A stretch of 64,000 nucleotides of DNA from Megasphaera_A sueciensis (GCF_050219315.1 NZ_CP116939.1:2232001-2296000); one strand, 5' to 3'; shown: positions 44,376-53,297, counted from the first letter of the stretch. Translations and numbers: made by a program. Notes: generated by a model from the letters alone, not told the origin.

Positions 44376-45548
44376 ATGGCGTATACTGCCCCATATATTG
44401 ACGAAACGGGTATTCATATCCCGACATATGATGATATTTTACAAGATATGATCGCGCAAATGAAACAAATTTATGGTGATGATATTTATTTAGAGGAAGA
44501 TTCACAGGATTATCAAATGCTTTCTATTTTTGCGGCAAAAGAACATGATACGCAAAACATGTTACTTATTGTCTACAATAATCGTTCTCCTAAAACCGCC
44601 GTAGGAAGTGGACTAGACGGCATTGTTAAGCTAAACGGTATTAGAAGAAACGCCGCTGGATATAGCACATGTGAAGTAGAACTTACGGGAACTTCGGGTA
44701 CTGTTATTCCTGCCGGAGTAGTAACGGATCAAGCCGGTTATAAATGGGATTTACCAACGGAATTAACGCTCACTGGCACCACAATACAGACAACGGTGAC
44801 GTGCGAAACCATCGGAGCAATACAAGCCCCCATAGGGACTATTACGACAATATCAACACCGCAAAAAGGATGGACGGCTGTTACAAATCCATCTGCGGCC
44901 ATTACGGGACAGCCGGTAGAAACCAATGCACAATTACGATTACGGCAGTCTAACAGCGTAGCCGCTCCCTCACAAAATATGGTGGATAGTATTATTGCAG
45001 GAATTGTAGGAATATCCGGTGTCACGCGGTATCGAGTATATAACAATGATAGCGGTTCGGTAGATAGTAACGGCATTCCCTCTCATTCTATAGCCGCCGT
45101 TGTAGAAGGGGGAACGGATGATGCAATAGCAGCCCAACTGTTTTCGAGAAAAGGCCCCGGCTGCGGAACCTTTGGTTCATCCAGTAAATCATATACGCAA
45201 AGCGATGGAACGCAAAACATAGTAAAATTCTCACGCCCTACGTATATACCGATTGCAATAAATATAAATATAAAGCCCAATGCTACGTATACATCCGCCG
45301 TGGGAGATAATATCAAGTCGTATATAACGTCTTATATGGAAGTTTTGGGAATCGGCGACGATATCTCTGTTACCGGAATCATTGCAACTGTATTGCAGGC
45401 ATTGTCTGATACGTATTCCCCGTCTTTTTCTTTGCAGTCTGTTCAGCTATCTGCATCTGGCGGGGCTTTAGCATCCTCCGATATTTCTATTGCTTATAAT
45501 CAAGTGGCACAGTTGTCTTCGGTTGCAATAACGGAGGTATCATCATGA
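44376..45548 (+). CDS. baseplate J-like protein
   Basis: 390 residues. 'SGLDGIVKLNGIRRNAAGYSTCEVELTG', 'GAIQAPIGTITTI' and 'VSAVVEGG'-like 'IAAVVEGGTDDAIAAQLF' define the gpJ family (T4 gp6-like wedge). Together with the gp25-like gene it forms the wedge. Confidence 0.88.
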   Translation: MAYTAPYIDETGIHIPTYDDILQDMIAQMKQIYGDDIYLEEDSQDYQMLSIFAAKEHDTQNMLLIVYNNRSPKTAVGSGLDGIVKLNGIRRNAAGYSTCEVELTGTSGTVIPAGVVTDQAGYKWDLPTELTLTGTTIQTTVTCETIGAIQAPIGTITTISTPQKGWTAVTNPSAAITGQPVETNAQLRLRQSNSVAAPSQNMVDSIIAGIVGISGVTRYRVYNNDSGSVDSNGIPSHSIAAVVEGGTDDAIAAQLFSRKGPGCGTFGSSSKSYTQSDGTQNIVKFSRPTYIPIAININIKPNATYTSAVGDNIKSYITSYMEVLGIGDDISVTGIIATVLQALSDTYSPSFSLQSVQLSASGGALASSDISIAYNQVAQLSSVAITEVSS

Positions 45549-46192
45549 GTGGCATGTCAAGTTATTATTTACGGTTAGTTACAAGTGAACATGCCAACAA
45601 GCCGAAATTTAATGCTATGCTTTCTTCCTTACTGTCTTATAGCGATGATGTGTATAATTTAGCCGTCTATCTGGACAGCTATTTTGATATAGATAACGCG
45701 ATAGGAAAACAAGAAGATATACTTGGCGATATTGTCGGTATTGATAGAACGCTTAACTTTCAACCGGATCGGGGAATATCACCAGTACTGGAAGATGAAC
45801 CATATCGGAAATTATTACAATCTAAAATTGTAAAAAATATGTGGAATGGCGGTATTGATGAGCTATTGCAGACTTGGAATGAAGCGTTTGGCTCAGCACT
45901 GATTGTGCAAGATAATCAAGACATGACATTAGATATATGCGCCATTGGATTATCTTCACAAATTATTGGCAATATGATTCAGAAAGGATATATCATTCCT
46001 AAACCAATGGGGGTGGGAATAAACTTTCATTTTTCTGATTCTGCCGTATTTGCATACGGAGTTGAAAACGACAACATGAAAGGATATGGAGAAGGTCTAT
46101 GGGAACGGCCAACATTAAAAGATAGTTTTGGCTATGGAGTAGAAGACGATACGGAACATATTCACGGTTACGGAGAAGGATATTGGACATAG
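45545..46192 (+). CDS. DUF2612 baseplate protein
   Basis: 215 residues. 'YFDIDNAIGKQEDILGDIVGIDRTL' and 'YRKLLQSKIVKNMWNGGIDEL' are the DUF2612 pattern, the gpI-like partner of baseplate J. Its tail carries two copies of a Gly-Tyr-Gly-Glu-Gly motif. Confidence 0.78.
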   Translation: MSGMSSYYLRLVTSEHANKPKFNAMLSSLLSYSDDVYNLAVYLDSYFDIDNAIGKQEDILGDIVGIDRTLNFQPDRGISPVLEDEPYRKLLQSKIVKNMWNGGIDELLQTWNEAFGSALIVQDNQDMTLDICAIGLSSQIIGNMIQKGYIIPKPMGVGINFHFSDSAVFAYGVENDNMKGYGEGLWERPTLKDSFGYGVEDDTEHIHGYGEGYWT

Positions 46193-46208
46193 AAAAGGAG
46201 ATATACAC

Positions 46209-47138
46209 ATGAGTGCAGGAAATACGAATATAAAAATATTTAATGAAGCGCAAAGCGCAACAAATACATATTCAGATGCGCAGTACCTTGATGCAACGCA
46301 GCGTCTTAGCGGTCTTTCCGGGGGAATGGCCATAACAGAACAGCACAATAAAATGTTTTTGCAATGGTCTGTAATGGCATATGCATTAGCGCAATATATC
46401 TCTAGTCAGGGATACGATTGCTTAGATAGTGCGCCGTCTGCTATTCCGACAAATTTAGCGAGTGCAATAAATAATCAAATATCTAACAGCAGTATAACCA
46501 GTATTATTAATTCCATGAGCTGGCAAAAAAATACCGTAGTTCCTGCTAGAAAGTTGATATTTAGTGCAAATATTCCTCCTGGTTGTGTAGCAACGGTTAT
46601 TACCGCAGGTACTACAGGAGCAACAGAACCCACATGGGGATCAGAAGACTCTACCGTAGAAGACGGAAGTGTTACATGGAAAATAGTAAGTATTGTATTA
46701 TCTAATGATTTATTATCACAGCATCCTATAGGAAGTTTGTATTGGAGTGCTGTTAATACAGACCCCGGGACTATATTCGGTGGCACGTGGGCACAGATTA
46801 AAGACAAATTTGTTCTTGCTGCAGGAGATACATATACAGCGGGAGCGACTGCCGGGGAAGCGGAACACATTCTAACCGAAGCGGAGTTGCCGAAGATAAC
46901 GCCCCATGGCACCATTTCTAATACCGCAAGTGCAACGTATAAAGATAGCCGGCCGCAATGGGGCGGTTCTGATATCATCGGTGATAATGGTACAGCCATA
47001 GGCAGCGGTGATGCTACAAGAAATGCTGATTCCGTCACCGTAATATCTACATTCACGGGTACAGAATTCGGCGGCGGGCAAGCGCATAATAATATGCCAC
47101 CATATACGGTTATGTATTGTTGGGTACGGACGGCGTGA
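46209..47138 (+). CDS. tail fibre protein with collar-type C-terminus
   Basis: 309 residues. The N-terminal half attaches to the baseplate (helical). The C-terminal 130 ('HPIGSLYWSAVNTDPGTIFGGTWAQIKDKFVLAAG', 'AHNNMPPYTVMYCWVR') are the typical fibre tip domain. Confidence 0.8.
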   Translation: MSAGNTNIKIFNEAQSATNTYSDAQYLDATQRLSGLSGGMAITEQHNKMFLQWSVMAYALAQYISSQGYDCLDSAPSAIPTNLASAINNQISNSSITSIINSMSWQKNTVVPARKLIFSANIPPGCVATVITAGTTGATEPTWGSEDSTVEDGSVTWKIVSIVLSNDLLSQHPIGSLYWSAVNTDPGTIFGGTWAQIKDKFVLAAGDTYTAGATAGEAEHILTEAELPKITPHGTISNTASATYKDSRPQWGGSDIIGDNGTAIGSGDATRNADSVTVISTFTGTEFGGGQAHNNMPPYTVMYCWVRTA

Positions 47139-47150
47139 TGAGGTGATAGT

Positions 47151-47480
47151 ATGGACTATACATGTATGCCGATGATTACGATAAAACAAGGGGATACCTT
47201 CGGGTATCCTTTTTCGATGGCAGATTCAGCAGGGAATCCCATTACAGGGATTGCAGGAAAATTAAAATCACAAATACGGGATTCTTTCGACAATATCATT
47301 AGTGAAACAACTATAACAGAAACATCTACACCGGGGCTGTATTTATTACTCGCGGTTAATAGTTCAGCCGGATGGCCATTATCTGGGTGTTTTACAGACA
47401 TTAGATATACAGACAGCCAAGGAATGTCCGACAGTATTGTCACAATCGGTATTCGAATAATAAAAGAGGTATCGCGATGA
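47151..47480 (+). CDS. BppU-like fibre-attachment protein
   Basis: 109 residues. 'ITIKQGDTFGYPFSMADSAGNPITG' resembles N-terminal Ig-like domains of baseplate upper proteins. A similar protein is encoded at 48827. Confidence 0.55.
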   Translation: MDYTCMPMITIKQGDTFGYPFSMADSAGNPITGIAGKLKSQIRDSFDNIISETTITETSTPGLYLLLAVNSSAGWPLSGCFTDIRYTDSQGMSDSIVTIGIRIIKEVSR

Positions 47481-48328
47481 ATAGTGAATTAACTCAAACC
47501 GGAAATATAAAAGTTAATATCATGGCCGACGGTGTCATGGCATCACAAGCCAAAGAAGCGGCACTCCAAGCCAAAGCAGACGCACAGGCGGCGGCACAGG
47601 AATCAGAAGCGTCAAAAGAAGCGGCGGTGCAGGCAAATACTGATTCGCAGACCGCCAAAACAGATGCTCAAACAGCGGCGCAAGCGGCCCAAACAGCACA
47701 GGGAAACGCAGAGATGGCGCAGGGATTATCCGAATCGGCAAGGGATGATTCTATTGCGGCAAAAAATACTTCGGTAAGCGCGGCAGGTACAGCGACGACA
47801 GCAGCAGAAGCAGCGCAGGGAAGTGCGACAGCAGCGGCAGGGAGTGCCACAAATGCCAATACATCTATGGAAGCAGCCGCTTCATCTCAAACAGCGGCGG
47901 CAAATTCTGCTTCTAGCGCGGCTGGTTCGTCTACTGCGGCAGAACAGGCGAAAGATACCGCTGTAGGTGCATCTAATACAACAACAGCGGCAGAAGCACA
48001 GATATTGAAAGGCGTAGAAAACTTCCAATCATTGGGTACGCTAACCGGCAATACTACAATCAATTGTGCCAACGGTTCTGTTGTATCGGCAACCATCGGA
48101 GCAGATTTGACATTTGCGTTCACTGCCAACGCAAGCACCACGACTAACCAGACTCTCACGCTGATACTCACTGGTGCAGGAAGTCATGTCGTCACGTGGC
48201 CATCAAGTGTGAAGTGGCCATGGGGACTGGCACCGACATTCAGCACGGGAACTGATATTGTGACATTCATGACGACGGACAACGGTACCACATGGTACGG
48301 TTCACTAAACGGGGTGAGTTACGCATGA
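47477..48328 (+). CDS. alanine-rich trimeric tail fibre protein
   Basis: 283 residues. Residues 15-175 are a long Ala/Gln/Ser-rich coiled coil with 'AAEAAQGSATAAAGSATNAN' type units; the C-terminal 100 form a beta domain ('GTLTGNTTINCANGSVVSATIGADLTFAF') common in fibres. A +1-frame Arg-rich reading frame inside is a shadow. Confidence 0.75.
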   Translation: MNSELTQTGNIKVNIMADGVMASQAKEAALQAKADAQAAAQESEASKEAAVQANTDSQTAKTDAQTAAQAAQTAQGNAEMAQGLSESARDDSIAAKNTSVSAAGTATTAAEAAQGSATAAAGSATNANTSMEAAASSQTAAANSASSAAGSSTAAEQAKDTAVGASNTTTAAEAQILKGVENFQSLGTLTGNTTINCANGSVVSATIGADLTFAFTANASTTTNQTLTLILTGAGSHVVTWPSSVKWPWGLAPTFSTGTDIVTFMTTDNGTTWYGSLNGVSYA

Positions 48329-48834
48329 TTAACCGTAGATTAGGAAATATGCACATTATGAACTTACCACCCACGTTCAGTCGGAATAGTCCGGCGACGA
48401 ATGATGACGGAACTACCGTAGCGGCAAACGTAGCACGGTTCGGGACGAACGGGGTAAAAATTGAACAAGCAATGACGAACATACTTGTTAATAGTGATTT
48501 TTCGAACGGCGTAACTAGTTGGAATTTAAGTTACGGTTCTGGTATTGTTTCTTCTGGGATTTTATCTTTTACAGGAAATGGGACACAGCCGAACCCTACA
48601 CTACTTCAAAATGTGCAAAATATAACAGCGATAACCGGCCATAAGTACTATCAAGCAATAGATGCAATGGTTACAAACTCTATTTGCACTATATTACGGC
48701 TTACCTTGCAAGTTGATACGACTGGCAGTGTCAGTGCGGGAGTTGATGTTAGTTCACCTCAGTCTAATATCTGGTATCACATAGCTCAGATTGCTACTGT
48801 ATCTTCTGCACAGAACGGAGGAACCCATGTATAA
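48325..48834 (+). CDS. tail protein, probably cut short at the C-terminus
   Basis: 169 residues. 'FSRNSPATNDDGTTVAANVARF' and 'NILVNSDFSNGVTSWNLSYGSGI' open a carbohydrate-binding-like domain that normally continues about 60 residues further. Here it ends at the ribosome binding site of the next gene, as if recombination had joined two pieces. Confidence 0.6.
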   Translation: MINRRLGNMHIMNLPPTFSRNSPATNDDGTTVAANVARFGTNGVKIEQAMTNILVNSDFSNGVTSWNLSYGSGIVSSGILSFTGNGTQPNPTLLQNVQNITAITGHKYYQAIDAMVTNSICTILRLTLQVDTTGSVSAGVDVSSPQSNIWYHIAQIATVSSAQNGGTHV

Positions 48835-49153
48835 AGTAGTAAACAATAGAATCTATCTTACCCGCGGGGACAGTGCTTCTTTCCCACTCAGCGTGACAGA
48901 TAAAGACGGCGTGACTTACGTTGTACAGCCGGATGATGCCATAGTTATGACACTGAAAAAAACAACAGCGGATAAGACGTATTTGATTCAAAAACAATTG
49001 GTTAATGGGGCATTCTCGTTTGCCCCGTCGGACACAGACGGGCGCGAGTTTGGCGATTATGTATATGACGTGCAATTGACAATGGGTAGTGGATACCGGG
49101 ATACGATTATACCGCCGACGCTGTTCCGCATCACGGAAGAGGTGACATGTTAA
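48827..49153 (+). CDS. BppU-like baseplate/fibre protein
   Basis: 108 residues. 'RIYLTRGDSASFPLSVTDKDG' and 'DYVYDVQLTMGSG' match the small N-terminal domain of fibre-binding proteins. AGGAGG-type site upstream. Confidence 0.62.
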   Translation: MYKVVNNRIYLTRGDSASFPLSVTDKDGVTYVVQPDDAIVMTLKKTTADKTYLIQKQLVNGAFSFAPSDTDGREFGDYVYDVQLTMGSGYRDTIIPPTLFRITEEVTC

Positions 49154-49413
49154 TGAGTGAAAATTTAACGGGCGCGATAAGCGGAGGCAGTTCCCTGAGC
49201 GGTGCAATAGGTGCTGCTGTAGTAGATAATACAAAAATTTTACAATTTTCTAGTATCTATGAATTTCCCAACCGGGGAGATACCGGAAAGATTTATATAG
49301 ATACAAGCGAGAATGCTACGTATCGATGGGATGAGGCAGCTAGCAAATATTACTGTGTAGGACGGGATTATCAGGAAATAGGCACGATATCAGGAGGGAC
49401 AGCAAATGAGTAA
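49153..49413 (+). CDS. small tail-associated protein
   Basis: 86 residues. 'GAISGGSSLSGAIG' linker, then 'IYEFPNRGDTGKIYIDTSENATYRWDEAASKYY', a repeat domain found in phage fibres. Starts in a TAATG overlap. Confidence 0.6.
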   Translation: MSENLTGAISGGSSLSGAIGAAVVDNTKILQFSSIYEFPNRGDTGKIYIDTSENATYRWDEAASKYYCVGRDYQEIGTISGGTANE

Positions 49414-50458
49414 AACATTATCAAATGTCAAATTGCAGCTAAAAAATGGGACGAAAGCAAATTGGGCAAGTATTAATCCGGTACTGGCTAAAGGCGAATT
49501 AGGACTGGAATCAGATACGGCACATTTTAAATTCGGAGATGGGGTAAATGCATGGACGGATTTAGCATATGCCGGAACGATTGTAAAAGCCAGTGCCAGT
49601 AATGGACAGCTATTGATTGACGGTACGGAAACCGTTATTTATACGTTGCCTACAGCAGCAATTTCTCTGCTGGGCGGTGTTAAATCGCAAGCTGCCGGAA
49701 GCGGTAAAGTGGTAGTAGGAAGCGATGGGACAATGAGTGTTGCCGAAGTACCCAAAGCAGACCAGCTTACTACGGCACGCGTGATTACTGCATCCGGAGA
49801 TATCAGTGGGGCGGTTACGTTTGACGGTTCTACCGCTGTCACATTTCCCTTAGCTTTGGTGGCCACCGGTGTTACAGCAGGAACATATACCAAACTTACA
49901 GTAGATGCCAAAGGAAGAGTAACAGCCGGAGGAACGTTATCTGCCGGAGACGTACCAACCTTAACATTGTCTAAAGTATCGGATGCCGGAACAGCCGCCA
50001 GTAAAAATATCGGTGTTGCTGCAGGAAATGTTCCCCTATTGGATAGCACGGGAAAACTCAATTCGAGTGTGATTCCGGCCATCGCCATTAATGAAACCTA
50101 TACCTGTGATACGCAAGCAGAAATGCTGGCACTTTCAGCTAATGTAGGTGATATCTGTATTCGTACTGATGGCACGGGTACATGGATCCTAAAAACGGCC
50201 GGTGCGTCTATACTGGCAAACTGGGCGGAATTAAAAGCACCTACGGATGTCGTTACTTCTGTCAATGGGAAAACAGGTATCGTCGTGCTAAGTACGTCGG
50301 ATATGGCCGAAGGCACGAATTTGTATTACACTGAAGCACGAGCCACGGCAAATTTCAATACGAACTTTGCTAATAAAACAGTAGGCGGCCTATCCGATGG
50401 GGGCAATGTGATTATGAGCGGTGATTCGCTGGTGATTGATTGCGGGACGGTGAGCTAA
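49406..50458 (+). CDS. tail fibre protein
   Basis: 350 residues. N-terminal module 'NVKLQLKNGTKANWASINPVLAKGELGLES' plus 'FKFGDGVNAWTDL' (attachment), then a beta-rich shaft of Thr/Val/Gly repeats. The same N-terminal module opens the next gene, pointing to a duplication. Confidence 0.78.
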   Translation: MSKTLSNVKLQLKNGTKANWASINPVLAKGELGLESDTAHFKFGDGVNAWTDLAYAGTIVKASASNGQLLIDGTETVIYTLPTAAISLLGGVKSQAAGSGKVVVGSDGTMSVAEVPKADQLTTARVITASGDISGAVTFDGSTAVTFPLALVATGVTAGTYTKLTVDAKGRVTAGGTLSAGDVPTLTLSKVSDAGTAASKNIGVAAGNVPLLDSTGKLNSSVIPAIAINETYTCDTQAEMLALSANVGDICIRTDGTGTWILKTAGASILANWAELKAPTDVVTSVNGKTGIVVLSTSDMAEGTNLYYTEARATANFNTNFANKTVGGLSDGGNVIMSGDSLVIDCGTVS

Positions 50459-50460
50459 TA

Positions 50461-51126
50461 ATGGCAAAACGTACTTTTAGCGAATCCACTGTGCAGCATA
50501 AAACCGGAACGGCGGCGCAGTGGACGTCGGTCAATCCCGTTTTGGCCAAAGGCGAAATAGGGGCAGAATTGGACGCAGGACGAATAAAAATAGGTGACGG
50601 TGTAACCACGTGGGCAAATCTGCCGTATATCGGGCAGTCAAGTACTGCCCCCGTTGGCCATATTCAGCAGCAATATGTACTAGAACCGGGGTATCTTAAA
50701 TTAGACGGGTCTACAGTAAATCGTGCAACGTATGCGGATTTATGGGCGTGGGCTCAAGCAAATGGATTAGTGACTGAATCACCTAGCAATTATCAATTTG
50801 GCACAGGCGATGGTGCCACTTTTGTTCTTCCCAATCATCTTGATAGGGTGTGGCAAGGGGGTTCGGACGCCGGACTAAAAAATGCCGGATTGCCTAACAT
50901 TACGAGTGAGGCGCATTATGTGTCAGTGGCATATACGGGTTGGGGGCAGGGGTCTTTCGGGGCAATGAGTTTATCCATAGACGCTGGTGTAAGTAGTCTG
51001 ATTTCTGGTAATACCTGGGGAGGGGCAAAAATTGGATTCGACGCCTCACAATCTAACGCAATATACGGAGCGTCAACAACGGTACAGCCGCCTGCAATCG
51101 TTTTAATACCGCAGATAAAATATTAA
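50461..51126 (+). CDS. receptor-binding tail fibre with collar domain
   Basis: 221 residues. The N-terminal module (1-65: 'SVNPVLAKGEIGAELDAGRIKIGDGVTTWANL') equals that of the previous protein. The rest is a phage collar-like tip ('LEPGYLKLDGSTVNRATYADLWAWAQANG', 'LPNHLDRVWQGG'). Starts just after the earlier stop. Confidence 0.78.
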   Translation: MAKRTFSESTVQHKTGTAAQWTSVNPVLAKGEIGAELDAGRIKIGDGVTTWANLPYIGQSSTAPVGHIQQQYVLEPGYLKLDGSTVNRATYADLWAWAQANGLVTESPSNYQFGTGDGATFVLPNHLDRVWQGGSDAGLKNAGLPNITSEAHYVSVAYTGWGQGSFGAMSLSIDAGVSSLISGNTWGGAKIGFDASQSNAIYGASTTVQPPAIVLIPQIKY

Positions 51127-51138
51127 GAAAGGCGCGAT

Positions 51139-51447
51139 ATGAGCGAAATAATAATAGCGATAGTAACTAAATCCATATGGGGCCTGTTGGCCTTCCTCGC
51201 TGGCGTAGGAGCCAGCGCAATCAAAGGTTATTATAAGGACAAAAAAGCGACAGAGATAGGAGTACAAGCTCTGCTGCGTCATGATATTTTAAATATCAGC
51301 AAATCTGCTATGTCTGAGAAGTGTATTTCTTTTACAGATAAAGAAGATTTAACCCATATGTATGAAGCATACGCCGGTCTAGGCGGCAACGGTACCGTAA
51401 AAAATATGATGCCGATGCTAAATAATTTGCCGGTAAAAGAAGATTGA
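51139..51447 (+). CDS. holin-like protein
   Basis: 102 residues with one N-terminal membrane helix ('SIWGLLAFLAGVGASAI') and a basic stretch (KGYYKDKKATE). Position before the endolysin suggests a holin or antiholin. Confidence 0.6.
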   Translation: MSEIIIAIVTKSIWGLLAFLAGVGASAIKGYYKDKKATEIGVQALLRHDILNISKSAMSEKCISFTDKEDLTHMYEAYAGLGGNGTVKNMMPMLNNLPVKED

Positions 51448-51461
51448 AAGACGGTGATACA

Positions 51462-51734
51462 TTGTTACAAAAAATTCATAAACATATGCTAGACATTATA
51501 GCAGGGGCATTTTTGCTCCTGTTTTTATGTTGGATGATTGGCTATTTTGCAGATGCGTTGTACGACATGAAATTTGAAATCAAGTCGTGCTGGGACGGAT
51601 TTACTACACTGAGTGGCGCCGGTATTTTAGCTGTCGTGAGATACATTATGGACAGCTGGAAAAACAGTGACAATGGCGTAAATCCGTATGAAGATAAAAA
51701 AATGGGAGATGATCTACATGAAGCAAGGAATTGA
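51462..51734 (+). CDS. second holin-like protein, two membrane helices
   Basis: About 90 residues with helices at 'IIAGAFLLLFLCWMIGYFADAL' and 'LSGAGILAVVRYIMDSW'. TTG at 51462 (behind GGTGAT) preferred over TTG 51444; both lack ideal spacing. Overlaps the endolysin gene. Confidence 0.6.
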   Translation: MLQKIHKHMLDIIAGAFLLLFLCWMIGYFADALYDMKFEIKSCWDGFTTLSGAGILAVVRYIMDSWKNSDNGVNPYEDKKMGDDLHEARN

Positions 51735-52299
51735 CGTAAGTTATTGTCAGAAAAATTTTGATTTTAATGAAGCAGTCAATCAAGAAAAAAAGTTTTGTAT
51801 TGTACGAATCGGGGAACACAATTATATGGATGATTTATTTCCCCAGCACCTGAACGGAGCTATTGATGCGGGTATGGATGTAGGGGTTTATTTTGTGGCC
51901 AGAGGACTTACTCCAAACGATATAGAAGCAGAAGCTCAATTCTTTGCAGATTCAATCAAACAAAACATTTCAGCAGAGCTAAAATGCGGAGTATGGTTAG
52001 ACATCGAAGAATGTTATTACGATCAGAAATTATCCGTACAGCAGCTTACGGATTTAGTATCTTCGTTTATTACGGTGATGAATCGGAACGGCTACGACTG
52101 CGGGATCTACGCATCATATAACATGCTGAATCAAATGGACGTTTCGCAGTTTGCAGATTACGTTAAGTTTTTCCCGGCAAATTATGGGCCTTCCTGCGCG
52201 TTCAAAGAGGAACACCCGGAAAAACAAGTAATATTATGGCAATATTCAGATTCTGATGGACAATTAGACTTAGATGTTATGTACGAGGAAGGGGAGTAA
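51718..52299 (+). CDS. GH25 endolysin (muramidase)
   Basis: 193 residues. Catalytic pattern of glycoside hydrolase 25: D6 in 'GIDVSYCQ', 'LDIEECYY' near residue 96 and 'ILWQYSDSDGQLDLDVMY' near the end. No extra wall-binding domain. Cuts the glycan in peptidoglycan at lysis. Confidence 0.9.
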   Translation: MKQGIDVSYCQKNFDFNEAVNQEKKFCIVRIGEHNYMDDLFPQHLNGAIDAGMDVGVYFVARGLTPNDIEAEAQFFADSIKQNISAELKCGVWLDIEECYYDQKLSVQQLTDLVSSFITVMNRNGYDCGIYASYNMLNQMDVSQFADYVKFFPANYGPSCAFKEEHPEKQVILWQYSDSDGQLDLDVMYEEGE

Positions 52300-52304
52300 T
52301 TATT

Positions 52305-52664
52305 ATGGCAGAAGATACAGCAGTAGTAACAACAGACACGGCAACACCAGTAGCCCCAGTGCAGGACACAACAGTTGCCACGGATGCAACGGCAACACCC
52401 GCACCACAGACCGACATTGAAAAACTGGATGCCGAAATTGCGAAGCTGGAAGCGGACGGCTCCGAAGTTTTCGCCGACACCATTAAAGTTTTAGAAGATA
52501 AACGAGATGCGTTGATCGCCGAGGCAGAAGCCGAAGCAAAAAAAGTGGAAACCGAAGTCGTGACCGTTGAAGAAACATTCCGGCAGAAATACGGGAATGT
52601 TATTGTCAATGGAATTGAAATTGTGGGGATAGGAGCTATCATTTATCGGCTGTTTTTCTTTTAA
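52305..52664 (+). CDS. hypothetical lysis-region membrane protein
   Basis: 119 residues: Thr/Ala/Pro-rich start, coiled coil (LDAEIAKLEADGSEVF), C-terminal membrane helix ('VNGIEIVGIGAIIYRLFFF'). It may be a C-tail-anchored lysis factor. Confidence 0.5.
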   Translation: MAEDTAVVTTDTATPVAPVQDTTVATDATATPAPQTDIEKLDAEIAKLEADGSEVFADTIKVLEDKRDALIAEAEAEAKKVETEVVTVEETFRQKYGNVIVNGIEIVGIGAIIYRLFFF

Positions 52665-52676
52665 AAAGGAGATGCA

Positions 52677-53129
52677 TTGAATGTGGAAGATAAAAAAACT
52701 TGGATTATTGCTTTGCTGCTTGTTATTCTTGTCGCTGCCAGCGGCTGGCTTCTGTACCGACACTACAACAGCGCAGGAACCGCAGACGGTCAGCGTGCCA
52801 TTGACACAGTGGAACAGCTTAAACAGTCAAATCAATCAGCAATGGACGATAATAGCACAGCAGGAGGAGATATCAGCGCAGCTCAGATCCAAATTGAATC
52901 TGCTCAGTCAGAACTCAACGGAGCAAGTACAGACATTGACAACGCTCGACAATCAGTTGACAGCCTGCAAGAGTCAGTTGGTAACAGTGCAGACACAATT
53001 GACGACAGCGCAAAGCTCCTTGACGAACTCGATGCAAGTATTAAACAATCAAAAGCAAACGTTACAGCAGAACGAAATATTATTGAATCAGTTAACAGCG
53101 GAAATAAAACAAATGGAGCATCACGCTAG
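52677..53129 (+). CDS. candidate inner-membrane spanin (overlapping frame)
   Basis: 150 residues from TTG at 52677, in a different frame from the 52681 gene. One N-terminal membrane helix ('WIIALLLVILVAASGWLLYRHY') then a periplasmic coiled coil, the layout of Rz-type i-spanins. Shares one AAGGAG with the other start, four bases away. The frame could be open by chance. Confidence 0.42.
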   Translation: MNVEDKKTWIIALLLVILVAASGWLLYRHYNSAGTADGQRAIDTVEQLKQSNQSAMDDNSTAGGDISAAQIQIESAQSELNGASTDIDNARQSVDSLQESVGNSADTIDDSAKLLDELDASIKQSKANVTAERNIIESVNSGNKTNGASR

Positions 53130-53208
53130 CGTCCTACAGCGACAACGGGACATGTGGGCTGTAGTTGCTATTGGATTGACCGGTTATATTGTTCATGAAA
53201 AAATATAA
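52681..53208 (+). CDS. secreted coiled-coil protein, spanin-like
   Basis: 175 residues. A signal peptide ('LLLCCLLFLSLPAAGFC') is followed by a Gln/Leu coiled coil (60-150) and a C-terminal membrane helix ('MWAVVAIGLTGYIVHEKI'). The last gene of the lysis cassette in Negativicute phages often has this form. The candidate lipobox Cys (AAGFC) has Phe before it, so lipidation is unsure. Confidence 0.7.
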   Translation: MWKIKKLGLLLCCLLFLSLPAAGFCTDTTTAQEPQTVSVPLTQWNSLNSQINQQWTIIAQQEEISAQLRSKLNLLSQNSTEQVQTLTTLDNQLTACKSQLVTVQTQLTTAQSSLTNSMQVLNNQKQTLQQNEILLNQLTAEIKQMEHHASVLQRQRDMWAVVAIGLTGYIVHEKI

Positions 53209-53222
53209 TATACACATATTAA

Positions 53223-53257
53223 AAGCCCTTGCTTAACAGCGGGGGCTTATTTTTTTT
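53223..53257 (+). terminator. terminator of the prophage late operon
   Basis: AAGCCCTTGC and GCGGGGGCTT pair over ten positions (two T-G wobbles) around TTAACA, followed by ATTTTTTTT. Confidence 0.85.
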
Positions 53258-53273
53258 GCGTAAAAATAATCTT

Positions 53274-53297
53274 TTCGTCAAAAATCCGTCAGAATTT
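53274..53297 (+). repeat. right integrase arm-type repeat
   Basis: TTCGTCA-AAAATC-CGTCAG block matching 8727-8750 at 21 of 24 positions, 110 bases inside attR. Together with the left copy it suggests paired arm sites. The region between it and attR (53298-53407) is AT-rich and holds no gene. Confidence 0.6.

Noticed and set aside
47532..47777. Arg/Lys-rich reading frame inside the alanine-rich fibre gene
   Set aside because: It is the shifted reading of GCA/GCG-rich repeats, has no ribosome binding site and no protein-like composition.
46209..51126. Diversity-generating retroelement acting on the fibre genes
   Set aside because: No reverse transcriptase and no template/variable repeat pair seen anywhere in the window.
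52305..52664. Minus-strand Ser/Thr/Val-rich frame opposite the lysis-region gene
   Set aside because: Mirror of low-complexity Ala/Thr/Glu codons, no start signal.
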